Shown here: one piece after another, positions 1-7,267 of the stretch | How positions within the stretch are numbered: the stretch's first letter is position 1 | Layout of the letters: each line of letters opens with the position of its first letter | Assembly: GCF_030686865.1 (NCBI RefSeq) | Contig: NZ_JAQYUS010000009.1 | Location: 1 to 64,000 of the forward strand | DNA from: Kaistella sp. SH40-3 | GTDB lineage: Bacteria > Bacteroidota > Bacteroidia > Flavobacteriales > Weeksellaceae | Direction: 5' to 3' | Length of the DNA: 64,000 nucleotides | Program-made: the position numbers and the translations under genes | The notes under the pieces: generated by a model | The model's database searches: none | Seen by the model: the letters and a program-made list of their open reading frames with translations, nothing else | What the model was told of the DNA's origin: nothing

Positions 1-26
1 GAATATCACAGTTTACAAAATTTTAA

Positions 27-986
27 TTACTGTATTTTATGTGAGCCATTGCTGTTAAGGTTACCATTGTTAGATGAATTCATAATAATAGACTTTTTTG
101 CTTCGTAATCTACGCGCAATGATTCTTTGTAGTCTGGGTAAGATTTATAAAGTGCAAGAAGCTCCGCAATGTTTTTACACTGTTGTATAGCTTCATATAC
201 TTGTTTTTCAGTAGCTTTCACATCCTTTAATGGAATAAAGGGTTGTGTGTTAAATGTATTTTGCAAACTGATTTTAGGCAATGATTGTTTCCTTTCAGCC
301 ATAGAAGAGGGTACATTAACACCTTTACACCATTCTGCAATTTCTCTTCCCGTTTTTTCAGAAATAATAAAGTCTGGTTTTCCAGCAAAAAGTCCTGTTC
401 TATCTTTGCTCGCAATGGCATAGTGCTTTATATCAACTTCAAAGACCAAGGTAAATTCATAGTCTACTCCATCTCTTTGAACAGCTTTTAAGCCAACTTT
501 CTCGGGAACAAACTTCCCATCCTTTTGATTCAGTACATAATCCTGTTTTGTTCTCATTGTAGCTATTACATGAGCTTTTGCTTGTAGTATCTTTTCAATA
601 AATAGTTTTTCCAAGGGTTTTATTTTAGCCCAGTTAGTAAATGAGTTTCCCGCCAAAGAACTATGATAATCCAATAAGAAATCCCAACAATGAGAAATAC
701 TATCAATAATGATTACCTCCATTCCTGCATCTTCACAAACTTGTATTGCTTCTGCATACTTTTGTGGTGAAAATGGGGGTTGTAAGGAAAGTACATTGTA
801 GTTACCTAAATGAGCATATAAATCTGCACTACCATTTTCTGTGTCAATGATGGCAACTTTTGAGAGTTCTCCATCACATAATCCTTTTGCTAGGACCAAA
901 CTTGAATAAGTTTTTCCACTTCCTGCACTTCCTTGCAAAGCCAATTTGATCTTGGCTTGTTTTCTTTCTGATTTTCTTAAATTCAT
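27..986 (-). CDS. AAA ATPase, phage-type nucleotide-binding (Sak4/RecA-like) protein
   Basis: A cytoplasmic P-loop ATPase of the AAA_24 / phage nucleotide-binding type, related to Sak4-like single-strand annealing recombinases found in phages and integrative elements. It has a Walker A (GSAGSGKT) near residue 20, an acidic AIIDTE strand and a Walker B-like VIIIDSIS about residues 90-100; the C-terminal ~90 residues look disordered. I chose the ATG at 986 because family members begin with a short lysine-rich leader followed at once by the KIKLALQG strand. The frame stays open to 1103, but that extension would run through a terminator hairpin. It is the gene furthest from the tRNA on the integrative element, after the helicase-like gene. 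Likely role is recombination during element replication (inference); the ATPase fold is clear. Confidence 0.75.
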   Translation of the reverse strand: MNLRKSERKQAKIKLALQGSAGSGKTYSSLVLAKGLCDGELSKVAIIDTENGSADLYAHLGNYNVLSLQPPFSPQKYAEAIQVCEDAGMEVIIIDSISHCWDFLLDYHSSLAGNSFTNWAKIKPLEKLFIEKILQAKAHVIATMRTKQDYVLNQKDGKFVPEKVGLKAVQRDGVDYEFTLVFEVDIKHYAIASKDRTGLFAGKPDFIISEKTGREIAEWCKGVNVPSSMAERKQSLPKISLQNTFNTQPFIPLKDVKATEKQVYEAIQQCKNIAELLALYKSYPDYKESLRVDYEAKKSIIMNSSNNGNLNSNGSHKIQ

Positions 987-1018
987 AATTAAATTATTTT
1001 GGGTTAATATTTGGGCAT

Positions 1019-1043
1019 AAAAAAAGCACTCTGTATAGAGTGC
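1019..1043 (-). terminator. Intrinsic terminator after the helicase-like gene
   Basis: A 7-bp perfect stem (GCACTCT / AGAGTGC, 1026-1043) with a 4-nt loop is followed on the minus strand by seven T (1025-1019). It sits between the helicase-like gene (ends 1078) and the ATPase gene (starts 986), so it would end or attenuate transcription only 33 bases before the next start codon. Confidence 0.7.
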
Positions 1044-1052
1044 CGGTAAAAT

Positions 1053-1084
1053 TTTGTAATGCTCTATATAAAGTGCATTACAAA
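1053..1084. repeat. Palindrome overlapping the 3' end of the helicase-like gene
   Basis: TTTGTAATGC (1053-1062) and GCATTACAAA (1075-1084) form a perfect 10-bp inverted repeat whose centre continues as a partial dyad. The inner part (CTCTATATAAAGTGC) resembles the terminator stem 15 bp away (CTCTGTATAGAGTGC), so the two look like related tandem dyads. It could be a protein-binding site or part of a two-hairpin attenuator. Confidence 0.45.
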
Positions 1085-3375
1085 TTTCTGCCAATGAAAG
1101 CATGAATTATTTTTTTATAATTTTTACGTCCTTCAGTTGTTGTTATTCTGTAACTTATAGTTTGATAACCAGCATTAATAATATAATCATAAAATTTTTT
1201 GCCTATATTCTCTTGAGTTGATGCTCTTAAAAAATTCATTAAGTTCAAATTCAACGCAGGGTTTTGTCTTTTGAGTTCTCTTATTGTTTCCCACAACTCT
1301 TCTTTATCATTTTCAAAGAGATTGATACTTTCATAGTTCTTGAAATAGTAAAATTCTTGGTTATCTGATAAATACTTAGAATCATTTACTTTATTAATGA
1401 AGAATCTAAGTTTTTGGAACAGTTGCGACTGATTTTCTGATGTATTTAGTAGGCTAAGATATTTCATTGATGGAACTGTAATACTTATGTCATCACCGTA
1501 TTTCATCACAAGAAAATTTATAATCTTAAATTTTATGACTGATTGTTGATACTGCGTAATATTATTGGACAAACTTTGCATTACTAAGTTTCGCATTATA
1601 GTATATTTTTCTTTGATATTAAGATGTCCCCAACTTCCTTCGACAGCAAGTAAGTTTAATTTATCATCAAAGAGTTCTTCAAGTTCATCATCATTAATAC
1701 CATCATCCGAAATACTATATGGTATGCTATAGCCAGCTAATCTAGCATTATAGAATTGATTTGTAAATGCACAGTAAGTAACAAAACTTGCAATATTTTT
1801 TCCTAAAAATTGTTTTAATGTCAGAATTTTTTCAGCCTCAGTTAGTATATAATTTTCTAAATTAGGTAAAGTTAGATTGGAATTATTGCTGTAAGGAGTT
1901 AGTAGTCGCATTATTTGGGCTGTCCATTTCTCTTTAACTAAATGTTTATGTTCAGAAAATGGAATGTACCTTACCCTTGGGATAGTTATGTTATTTCTAA
2001 CTCTAATTGTGGAAGGATCTCTTCCTACTCTTTCAATCTCACTATTTAATATCATTGCTTGCTCTTCATTCATTCCAACAAAGGAATCACCATTCATCCA
2101 CAGAGGACTTCTTAAGAAAAGGTGTATTTGACCAGAATGTCTTTGTCTTGCCAATGCTTGTATTACAGCATTTACACCATCTGTAAAGATTCCATTTGTA
2201 GCTGCATAAGGACCTCCTGCATCGGGTGGCAGAATTATTATAAATGCATGGTTATCTTTTTCAATACTTATTCCTGATTTAAAATTAGTTCCAACATTGC
2301 AAAAGTCACCATTATATCTATTTACATTAATATCTTCATCAGTTGTCACCTGATTACTTCCAAGATTTGACGTACACTTTCTTACTTCTCCAAATCGAGT
2401 TCTTAATGCATTTCCAAGAGGATTGTTACTTTCTAAAATTTTCTCACATAATTTTCTGGAATAAGACAAAATATCTAGCTCCTTGCCATTATTGATAAGA
2501 TCAATTACGATACGTGGGATAGAAGAAAGGTCTTTGGAACTGTATCTATTATCAAAATGTAAATACAATTGACTTTGAGGTCTACAAACTCGCCTTTCAG
2601 ATTCCAAAATTTGAAGTCTATTTGATGTTAATTGAATAAGCATCTTAATAACTTCTATTGACTGAACATTATAAGTTGCGCTTAATACGATATTCTTTTT
2701 TAAAGATCTTGAAAAATACCAAAGATGAGCTTCTCCAATATGACTAAAATTTTTAATTCCGTCGTGTATTTCATCATAGATAAAAACTACACTTTTATCA
2801 TTAGTTTCTAGAAGTTGAGAATAATTTTTGATATATTGATATTTTGCCTCAGATTGCAAAGGGGAATTTTCACCTGGATTTCCAAGTAAGGTATTAATAG
2901 TAACCAAATGAAATTTCCTGTTTAAATCTAAATAATCAAGTCCTCCCTCAGCAGAACCTTTACCTAACTTATCGTAGTTGAAAATTTGACTTTCTGTAAT
3001 TCCTAAATCTATTAGATCTTTCTGATACTGCGAAATAAGACTCACAAAAGGTACAGCAAACACAAAATGAACATTACTATTATTTTCTGAATATCTCGTT
3101 ATAATACGAAGTAAAGATGAAGTTTTGCCCTGCCCAACAGCACAGTTCACTACAGAAGTATTCGCTATATCTAGGTTTAGATGTTCTTGTAAAGAATCTC
3201 CCACATAACCATCCTCACTAAGAGTTAAAATAGTTTTAGTTTTTAAACTTGTTTCTCGTTCTAAATATAAATTAGCAAGTTCAACATTTTGAAATCCTAA
3301 AGTTTGAATAAAGTCTGTAACCTCAAGATTAAAAAAATCGATAGGAAACTCATTAAAGTGGTCATTTACATTCAT
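1078..3375 (-). CDS. DExH-box helicase-like ATPase of an integrative element
   Basis: A 765-residue protein with the landmarks of superfamily 2 helicases: Walker A in NCAVGQGKTSS (about residue 100), motif II FIYDEIHDG (DEIH, about 200), motif III LSAT (about 230), a motif V-like region around NVGTNFKSGIS, and a motif VI-like ALARQRHSGQ near residue 410. The C-terminal ~330 residues have no domain I recognise. It lies between the integrase and the Sak4-like ATPase, on the same strand, so it is probably a replication, recombination or mobility protein of the element. Substrate and partners are unknown. It is unlike HsdR or the DEAH-HNH protein elsewhere in the window. Confidence 0.65.
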   Translation of the reverse strand: MNVNDHFNEFPIDFFNLEVTDFIQTLGFQNVELANLYLERETSLKTKTILTLSEDGYVGDSLQEHLNLDIANTSVVNCAVGQGKTSSLLRIITRYSENNSNVHFVFAVPFVSLISQYQKDLIDLGITESQIFNYDKLGKGSAEGGLDYLDLNRKFHLVTINTLLGNPGENSPLQSEAKYQYIKNYSQLLETNDKSVVFIYDEIHDGIKNFSHIGEAHLWYFSRSLKKNIVLSATYNVQSIEVIKMLIQLTSNRLQILESERRVCRPQSQLYLHFDNRYSSKDLSSIPRIVIDLINNGKELDILSYSRKLCEKILESNNPLGNALRTRFGEVRKCTSNLGSNQVTTDEDINVNRYNGDFCNVGTNFKSGISIEKDNHAFIIILPPDAGGPYAATNGIFTDGVNAVIQALARQRHSGQIHLFLRSPLWMNGDSFVGMNEEQAMILNSEIERVGRDPSTIRVRNNITIPRVRYIPFSEHKHLVKEKWTAQIMRLLTPYSNNSNLTLPNLENYILTEAEKILTLKQFLGKNIASFVTYCAFTNQFYNARLAGYSIPYSISDDGINDDELEELFDDKLNLLAVEGSWGHLNIKEKYTIMRNLVMQSLSNNITQYQQSVIKFKIINFLVMKYGDDISITVPSMKYLSLLNTSENQSQLFQKLRFFINKVNDSKYLSDNQEFYYFKNYESINLFENDKEELWETIRELKRQNPALNLNLMNFLRASTQENIGKKFYDYIINAGYQTISYRITTTEGRKNYKKIIHAFIGRNL

Positions 3376-3382
3376 AAAAATA

Positions 3383-3422
3383 ATTTAAATAGTCTTGTAA
3401 ATTACTACAAGACCATTTAAAT
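3383..3422. terminator. Long hairpin between integrase and helicase-like gene
   Basis: Arms 3383-3399 and 3406-3422 match at 16 of 17 positions around a 6-base loop. The stem is AT-rich and followed on the minus strand only by a weak T-rich tract, so it could be a terminator for the integrase transcript or an attenuator/operator for the downstream gene, which starts 8 bases away. Confidence 0.45.
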
Positions 3423-3439
3423 AATATTGCCATATATGA

Positions 3440-4648
3440 TTACCTCTGCTTTATCTTAGTTTCCAAAATTTTCATCTGTTCACTTATTTTATTTTGAACC
3501 ACCTTAGCATAATGTGCTTGCGTAACTTTAATATTAGAGTGCCCCAGAAGCTCTGACACTGTCTCCATAGGGATATCATTGTATAGTAAAACAGTAGAAG
3601 CAAAGGTCTTTCTAGCAGTGTGATGGGTAATTCTTTTGTTAATATCCAGTATGGCAGTTATTTCCTTAAGAAATGAATTAAACTGCTGATTACTTATTAC
3701 AGGCAGCAGGGTTTTCTCACACTCATATTTTGAAAGGATCTGTTCAGCTTTACTCAGTAAAGGAACTGTCAAGTGTTTTTTGGTTTTCTGTCTGTAGATG
3801 TTAATCCATTTTCTTCCGTCAAAACCATCTATTAGATTTTCTTTTTTCAAGGTTGCCATTTCCTGATAAGGTAATCCTGTATAACAACAGAATATAAACA
3901 TATCTGCAACCTTCTGTAATCTTACTTGCTTAAACTGATGCTCTTCCAATACCTTTAATTCTTTAGTATCAAGATATACAACTTGAAGAATCACCTGCTT
4001 TTGCTTAAATAACAAAAAAGGATCTCTTTCTAGAAATCCTTCTGCTAATGCTAATTTAATAATCTTCCGTAACCTTTCAATATGTTTATTAATAGTGACT
4101 TGCTTTAGGTTCTTTTCAACTTTAAGGAAATAATCAAAGTCATTGAGAAACTTCATATTCAATTTCTCTAGAAGTATATTTGATTTTTGACTATTATGTC
4201 TGATAAAGGATTTTACATGATTCTTAGATTCCTCAAATTTCTGATGGGTAGCTTTTGAATATTCAATACCAATTAGTTTCTTCATCCTTTCATTGTGTAG
4301 TGTATAAACTTCAAGTAGTGTTTTTTCTGTCTTAATATCAGCTCCTTTGTACTTCAAATAAATATCTTCCACATCAAAGGTCTCCCCTCTAACTTGAAGC
4401 ATTAAAAAAGCCTGATTAATTTGTTGTTTAATCAGGCTCACTTGTGTATTAATTTGATTGTGCTCTACATTTGGTGGAAAAGCTTTCTGTTTTGAAGCAT
4501 TCCATTTCTCAGGATCAATAAATAAACCTGTGGAAAAGATCTTTCTGTCTCCATTAAAAGTTAATCTGCATCTTAAGGGGGAATTTCCAGCCTTATTTAT
4601 GCGTACCTTGTCTATTAAAAAAAGGATTTTGATAATTTCAGTTTTCAT
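3440..4648 (-). CDS. Tyrosine-type site-specific recombinase (integrase)
   Basis: A 402-residue tyrosine recombinase of the Bacteroidota mobile-element type. It has an N-terminal arm-binding domain (about 1-95), a SAM-like core-binding domain (about 110-205) and a catalytic domain (about 225-385). Visible catalytic residues are H343-x-x-R346 (HHTARKTF), H370 (LLGHSN) and the nucleophile Y380 (AHYAKV), with candidate lysines at 289/291. The usual first catalytic Arg is Pro260 (YTGLPYQEM); relatives such as IntDOT of CTnDOT also lack this Arg, so the enzyme need not be dead. It is the first gene inside the element, 272 bp from the initiator tRNA gene, with repeated GGGTGTACCT sites upstream, as expected for an integrase beside its attachment site. 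Confidence 0.93.
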   Translation of the reverse strand: MKTEIIKILFLIDKVRINKAGNSPLRCRLTFNGDRKIFSTGLFIDPEKWNASKQKAFPPNVEHNQINTQVSLIKQQINQAFLMLQVRGETFDVEDIYLKYKGADIKTEKTLLEVYTLHNERMKKLIGIEYSKATHQKFEESKNHVKSFIRHNSQKSNILLEKLNMKFLNDFDYFLKVEKNLKQVTINKHIERLRKIIKLALAEGFLERDPFLLFKQKQVILQVVYLDTKELKVLEEHQFKQVRLQKVADMFIFCCYTGLPYQEMATLKKENLIDGFDGRKWINIYRQKTKKHLTVPLLSKAEQILSKYECEKTLLPVISNQQFNSFLKEITAILDINKRITHHTARKTFASTVLLYNDIPMETVSELLGHSNIKVTQAHYAKVVQNKISEQMKILETKIKQR

Positions 4649-4668
4649 AGTGTTAGTGGGTTTTAAAA

Positions 4669-4782
4669 GGGTGTACCTTGTTTAAAAAAGGGTGTACCTT
4701 CTTGGTGAATATTAGATTTTATTTGTGAAAAGAAAAACCTTTTTTCAAAAAGGGTGTACCTAATTCAATTTAGGGTGTACCT
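4669..4782. repeat. Four GGGTGTACCT direct repeats, probable integrase arm-type sites
   Basis: The 10-mer GGGTGTACCT occurs at 4669-4678, 4690-4699, 4752-4761 and 4773-4782, all in one orientation. Spacings are 21, 62 and 21 bp, close to multiples of two DNA helical turns. A degenerate copy (TGTATACCT) follows at 4786-4794. They lie between the integrase start codon and the tRNA, where arm-type sites for the integrase N-terminal domain are expected. The function is inferred from position and phasing. Confidence 0.7.
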
Positions 4783-4882
4783 CATTGTATACCTTTTAAT
4801 GATCAAACTGGAGATAAATCTAAAAAGTCTGCTTATTCTAGAAAATCCCTAAAACCCTTACCTACACAAGAAATTTGCGCAC

Positions 4883-4910
4883 AAAAAAAGAGAACCATTA
4901 AAATGATTCT
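4883..4910 (-). terminator. Terminator of the initiator tRNA gene
   Basis: On the minus strand AGAATCATT and AATGGTTCT pair (9 bp, one G-U) around a 2-base loop, followed by C and seven T. It lies 11 bases past the tRNA 3' end. Confidence 0.7.
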
Positions 4911-4920
4911 CGTTACTAAG

Positions 4921-4993
<73 letters not shown>

Positions 4994-5004
4994 TTATTGT
5001 GGTG

Positions 5005-5034
5005 CAAATATACAAATATTATGTAATCTACCAA
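5005..5034 (-). promoter_or_regulatory. Flavobacterial-type promoter of the tRNA-Met gene
   Basis: On the minus strand a TTG (5034-5032), a 19-base spacer and TATATTTG (5012-5005) fit the Bacteroidota sigma consensus TTG-N19-21-TAnnTTTG. Transcription would start about 5 bases before the tRNA 5' end at 4993. Confidence 0.7.
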
Positions 5035-5070
5035 AATTTTATCTAAAAATCTTTATTCATCTATTTTTAG

Positions 5071-5078
5071 TAAATTTG
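5071..5078 (+). promoter_or_regulatory. -7 promoter element for the Sua5-family gene
   Basis: TAAATTTG matches the TAnnTTTG -7 box and ends 3 bases before the ATG at 5082. If it is used, the mRNA would be nearly or fully leaderless. No convincing TTG at -33 is visible. Confidence 0.4.
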
Positions 5079-5081
5079 TAT

Positions 5082-5693
5082 ATGGCAAAAATTCTAAAAA
5101 TCTATCCCGACAATCCTCAGGAAAACCTCCTCGACGAGGTGGTTCGAACCTTGAAAAATGGTGGACTTATTATTTATCCTTCTGACACAGTCTATGCATT
5201 AGGCTGCAATATTTTTGATATCCGAGCGATGGAAAAACTCGCACTTATAAAAAAAATAAAGCTAGATAAAGCCCATTTCTCGATTATCTGTAACGATTTA
5301 AGCCATCTATCAGAATTTTCCCGACCGATCGAAACCAGTACTTTCCGTTTTTTGAAGAATAATATTCCTGGTCCCTTTACTTTTATTTTAGAGGCTAATA
5401 AAAATTTACCTCTTGCTTACAAAGGAAATAAAACTGTCGGAATTCGCGTTCCTGATCATATCATTCCACAAATGATTGTACAGAAACTGGGGCATCCGAT
5501 CGCTTCTACTTCAATTAAAGACGACGATGAAGTCATAGAATACTCTACCGATCCCGAATTGATAGCGGAGAAATATGATCATCTTGTAGATATCGTGATT
5601 GATGCTGGCTATGGTGACAATGTTGCATCGACAATCGTGGATTTGACCAGTGGCGAACCAGAAATTCTACGTCAGGGAAAAGGCGAGATTTAA
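5082..5693 (+). CDS. Sua5/YciO/YrdC-type L-threonylcarbamoyladenylate synthase
   Basis: A 203-residue YrdC-domain protein. The family makes threonylcarbamoyl-AMP from threonine, bicarbonate and ATP for t6A37 modification of ANN-decoding tRNAs. Family features seen are GGLIIYPSDTVYALGCN near the N-terminus, the basic KIKLDKAHFSIICNDL stretch, PGPFTFIL, and a C-terminal region with GIRVPDH, PIASTSIK and STIVDLTSGEPEILRQGKG. The length fits the single-domain YrdC/YciO form. I chose the ATG at 5082; a TTG two codons upstream overlaps the promoter element. It is a lone chromosomal gene next to the tRNA. Whether it is the true t6A enzyme or a YciO paralogue cannot be settled from sequence alone. 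Confidence 0.88.
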   Translation: MAKILKIYPDNPQENLLDEVVRTLKNGGLIIYPSDTVYALGCNIFDIRAMEKLALIKKIKLDKAHFSIICNDLSHLSEFSRPIETSTFRFLKNNIPGPFTFILEANKNLPLAYKGNKTVGIRVPDHIIPQMIVQKLGHPIASTSIKDDDEVIEYSTDPELIAEKYDHLVDIVIDAGYGDNVASTIVDLTSGEPEILRQGKGEI

Positions 5694-5715
5694 TATTTGG
5701 GCATCAAAATCTGCC

Positions 5716-5728
5716 TGAGTTTGTCGAA
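5716..5728 (+). repeat. Degenerate copy of a dispersed TGAGCCTGTCGAA repeat
   Basis: TGAGTTTGTCGAA matches at 11 of 13 positions the motif forming a perfect inverted repeat at 40,419/40,500. It is followed about 40 bases later by a CTCAGCCACC stretch, also reminiscent of that locus. The rest of the 215-bp gap to the next gene shows nothing else. Confidence 0.4.
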
Positions 5729-5908
5729 TCGTTCCCGCGTTTTAATTTGCTGACTTCTAAAGGCTCAGCCACCAATTAAAAATAGTTCGACTCAAATCAC
5801 AAAGTTCTTCCACTATTCAAATAAAATAATAGAATACACTTAGTCAGGTTGGGACGCCAGAATTCCCACCTTATCCAGTTTAATTAAAAAGTTTCAAGAA
5901 ATATAGAA

Positions 5909-6667
5909 ATGAAAATCATATCCTCTCCGGCCAAACTCATGAATATCGAAAATTCAAGTGAATTTTTAAAACCAACTCAACCGCATTTCATTGAAGAAGC
6001 CGATTTAATTCAAAACACTTTAAAAAAGAAATCACCAAAATATTTATCAGAACTCATGGAGATTTCTACAAAACTCGCCGATGAGAATTGGGAGAGAAAT
6101 CAAAAATGGACTGCAAAACCGACTTCAAAAGAATCAACGCCAGCATTGATGGCTTTTAGTGGTGAAGTATATCGTGGTCTTGATGTAAAATCATTGGATG
6201 AAAACGCGATTAAATATCTCCAGAAAAATTTCCGAATGCTTTCTGGGTTGTATGGATTGCTGAAACCGTCAGATCGTGTAATGCTTTACCGTTTAGAAAT
6301 GGGACGAAAGTTTAAATTCGAAGGACATAAAAACCTGTATGAATTCTGGACAGATAAAGTTACAGAACAACTCAACAGTGAACTGAAATCAAAAGATATT
6401 GTTTTGAATTTGGCGAGTAAAGAATATTTTAAAGTCATCGATAGAAAGAAAGTAAAAGCGCCAATTATTGATTTCTATTTCTACGATTACAAAGAAGGTA
6501 AACTAAAAACGATCGTGGTTTATACCAAGCATGCTCGTGGATTAGTCGCCCGATATTGCGCTCAGAATGAAGTGAAAACTTTAGATGAAGTAAAAGGTTT
6601 TAATTTGGAAAACTATCGCATCGACGAAAAACTATCTACTGAAACAAAACTAGTTTTCACACGGTAA
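5909..6667 (+). CDS. yaaA: YaaA family peroxide stress protein (UPF0246)
   Basis: A 252-residue cytoplasmic protein of the YaaA/UPF0246 family. Recognisable are the start MKIISSPAKLM, the central PALMAFSGEVYRGLD and LSGLYGLLKP segments, LNLASKEYFK, and the late KHARGLVARY stretch. In E. coli YaaA is induced by OxyR, binds DNA and lowers intracellular free iron to limit Fenton damage; the same role here is inferred. Length matches the family. No partner gene is nearby: the next gene is a thioesterase 144 bp downstream on the same strand. No OxyR- or PerR-like site is obvious upstream. Confidence 0.92.
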   Translation: MKIISSPAKLMNIENSSEFLKPTQPHFIEEADLIQNTLKKKSPKYLSELMEISTKLADENWERNQKWTAKPTSKESTPALMAFSGEVYRGLDVKSLDENAIKYLQKNFRMLSGLYGLLKPSDRVMLYRLEMGRKFKFEGHKNLYEFWTDKVTEQLNSELKSKDIVLNLASKEYFKVIDRKKVKAPIIDFYFYDYKEGKLKTIVVYTKHARGLVARYCAQNEVKTLDEVKGFNLENYRIDEKLSTETKLVFTR

Positions 6668-6810
6668 TTTAATTTTAAATAAGTTATTTGCTTTTTGCTT
6701 AGCGAAGAGCCTTTGCTATCGTAATTAAAAGAATCCTGTATAAAACTTTGCACCTTTGCGTTAAAAATTATAAATGTCACATTAAGACTCATTAAATAAA
6801 AGTAAAAGAA

Positions 6811-7209
6811 ATGAATTATCATACCAGAAAATGGATCAAACCGGAAGATCTTAATCCCAATCATACCTTATTTGGTGGAAGATTACTGCAATGGATCGAC
6901 GAAGAAGCGGCGCTTTATGCCATTGTCCAATTAGAAACACCTCGTTGTGTAACCAAATATATTTCGGAAATCAATTTTGTCAGTTCTGCAAAACAAGGTG
7001 ATATCATTGAGATCGGAATTGAAGCCACAGATTTCGGAAATACATCTATTACTTTAAGATGTGAAGTTCGAAATATGATGACGCGTCAAACCATTATTAC
7101 CATTGATAAAATTATATTTGTCGGCGTGAATCTTGAAGGTAAACCAACCCGTCATGGGAAAACAAAAATTGAATTTATTTCTGACCGTTTAGAAGATCAG
7201 GAAAAATAA
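6811..7209 (+). CDS. Hotdog-fold acyl-CoA thioesterase
   Basis: A 132-residue single hotdog domain of the YciA/BACH acyl-CoA thioesterase group, which hydrolyses acyl-CoA to free acid and CoA. The active-site helix is clear: N17-H18-T-L-F-G-G and W28-I-D30-E. The strands after it (KYISEINFVSSAKQGDIIEIG) are typical. The chain-length preference cannot be told. It sits 58 bp before the copper ATPase but is functionally unrelated; the palindrome in the gap may separate the two transcripts. Confidence 0.88.
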   Translation: MNYHTRKWIKPEDLNPNHTLFGGRLLQWIDEEAALYAIVQLETPRCVTKYISEINFVSSAKQGDIIEIGIEATDFGNTSITLRCEVRNMMTRQTIITIDKIIFVGVNLEGKPTRHGKTKIEFISDRLEDQEK

Positions 7210-7235
7210 AGTCACAAAGTGACGGTTTAACAAAA

Positions 7236-7254
7236 AATAGGATAAAATCCTATT
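7236..7254. promoter_or_regulatory. Palindrome before the copper ATPase
   Basis: AATAGGAT (7236-7243) and ATCCTATT (7247-7254) form a perfect 8-bp inverted repeat with a 3-base spacer, 13 bases before the ATPase ATG. A second small dyad, GTCAC-aaa-GTGAC, is at 7211-7223. Neither has a T-run, so an operator or mRNA hairpin is more likely than a terminator. The regulator is unknown. Confidence 0.4.
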
Positions 7255-7267
7255 AAAACAACAAAAA

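Noticed and set aside
3440..4648. Loss of the first catalytic Arg (Pro260) as a sign of a dead integrase
   Set aside because: Relatives of the CTnDOT integrase also lack this Arg and are active; the other catalytic residues are all present.
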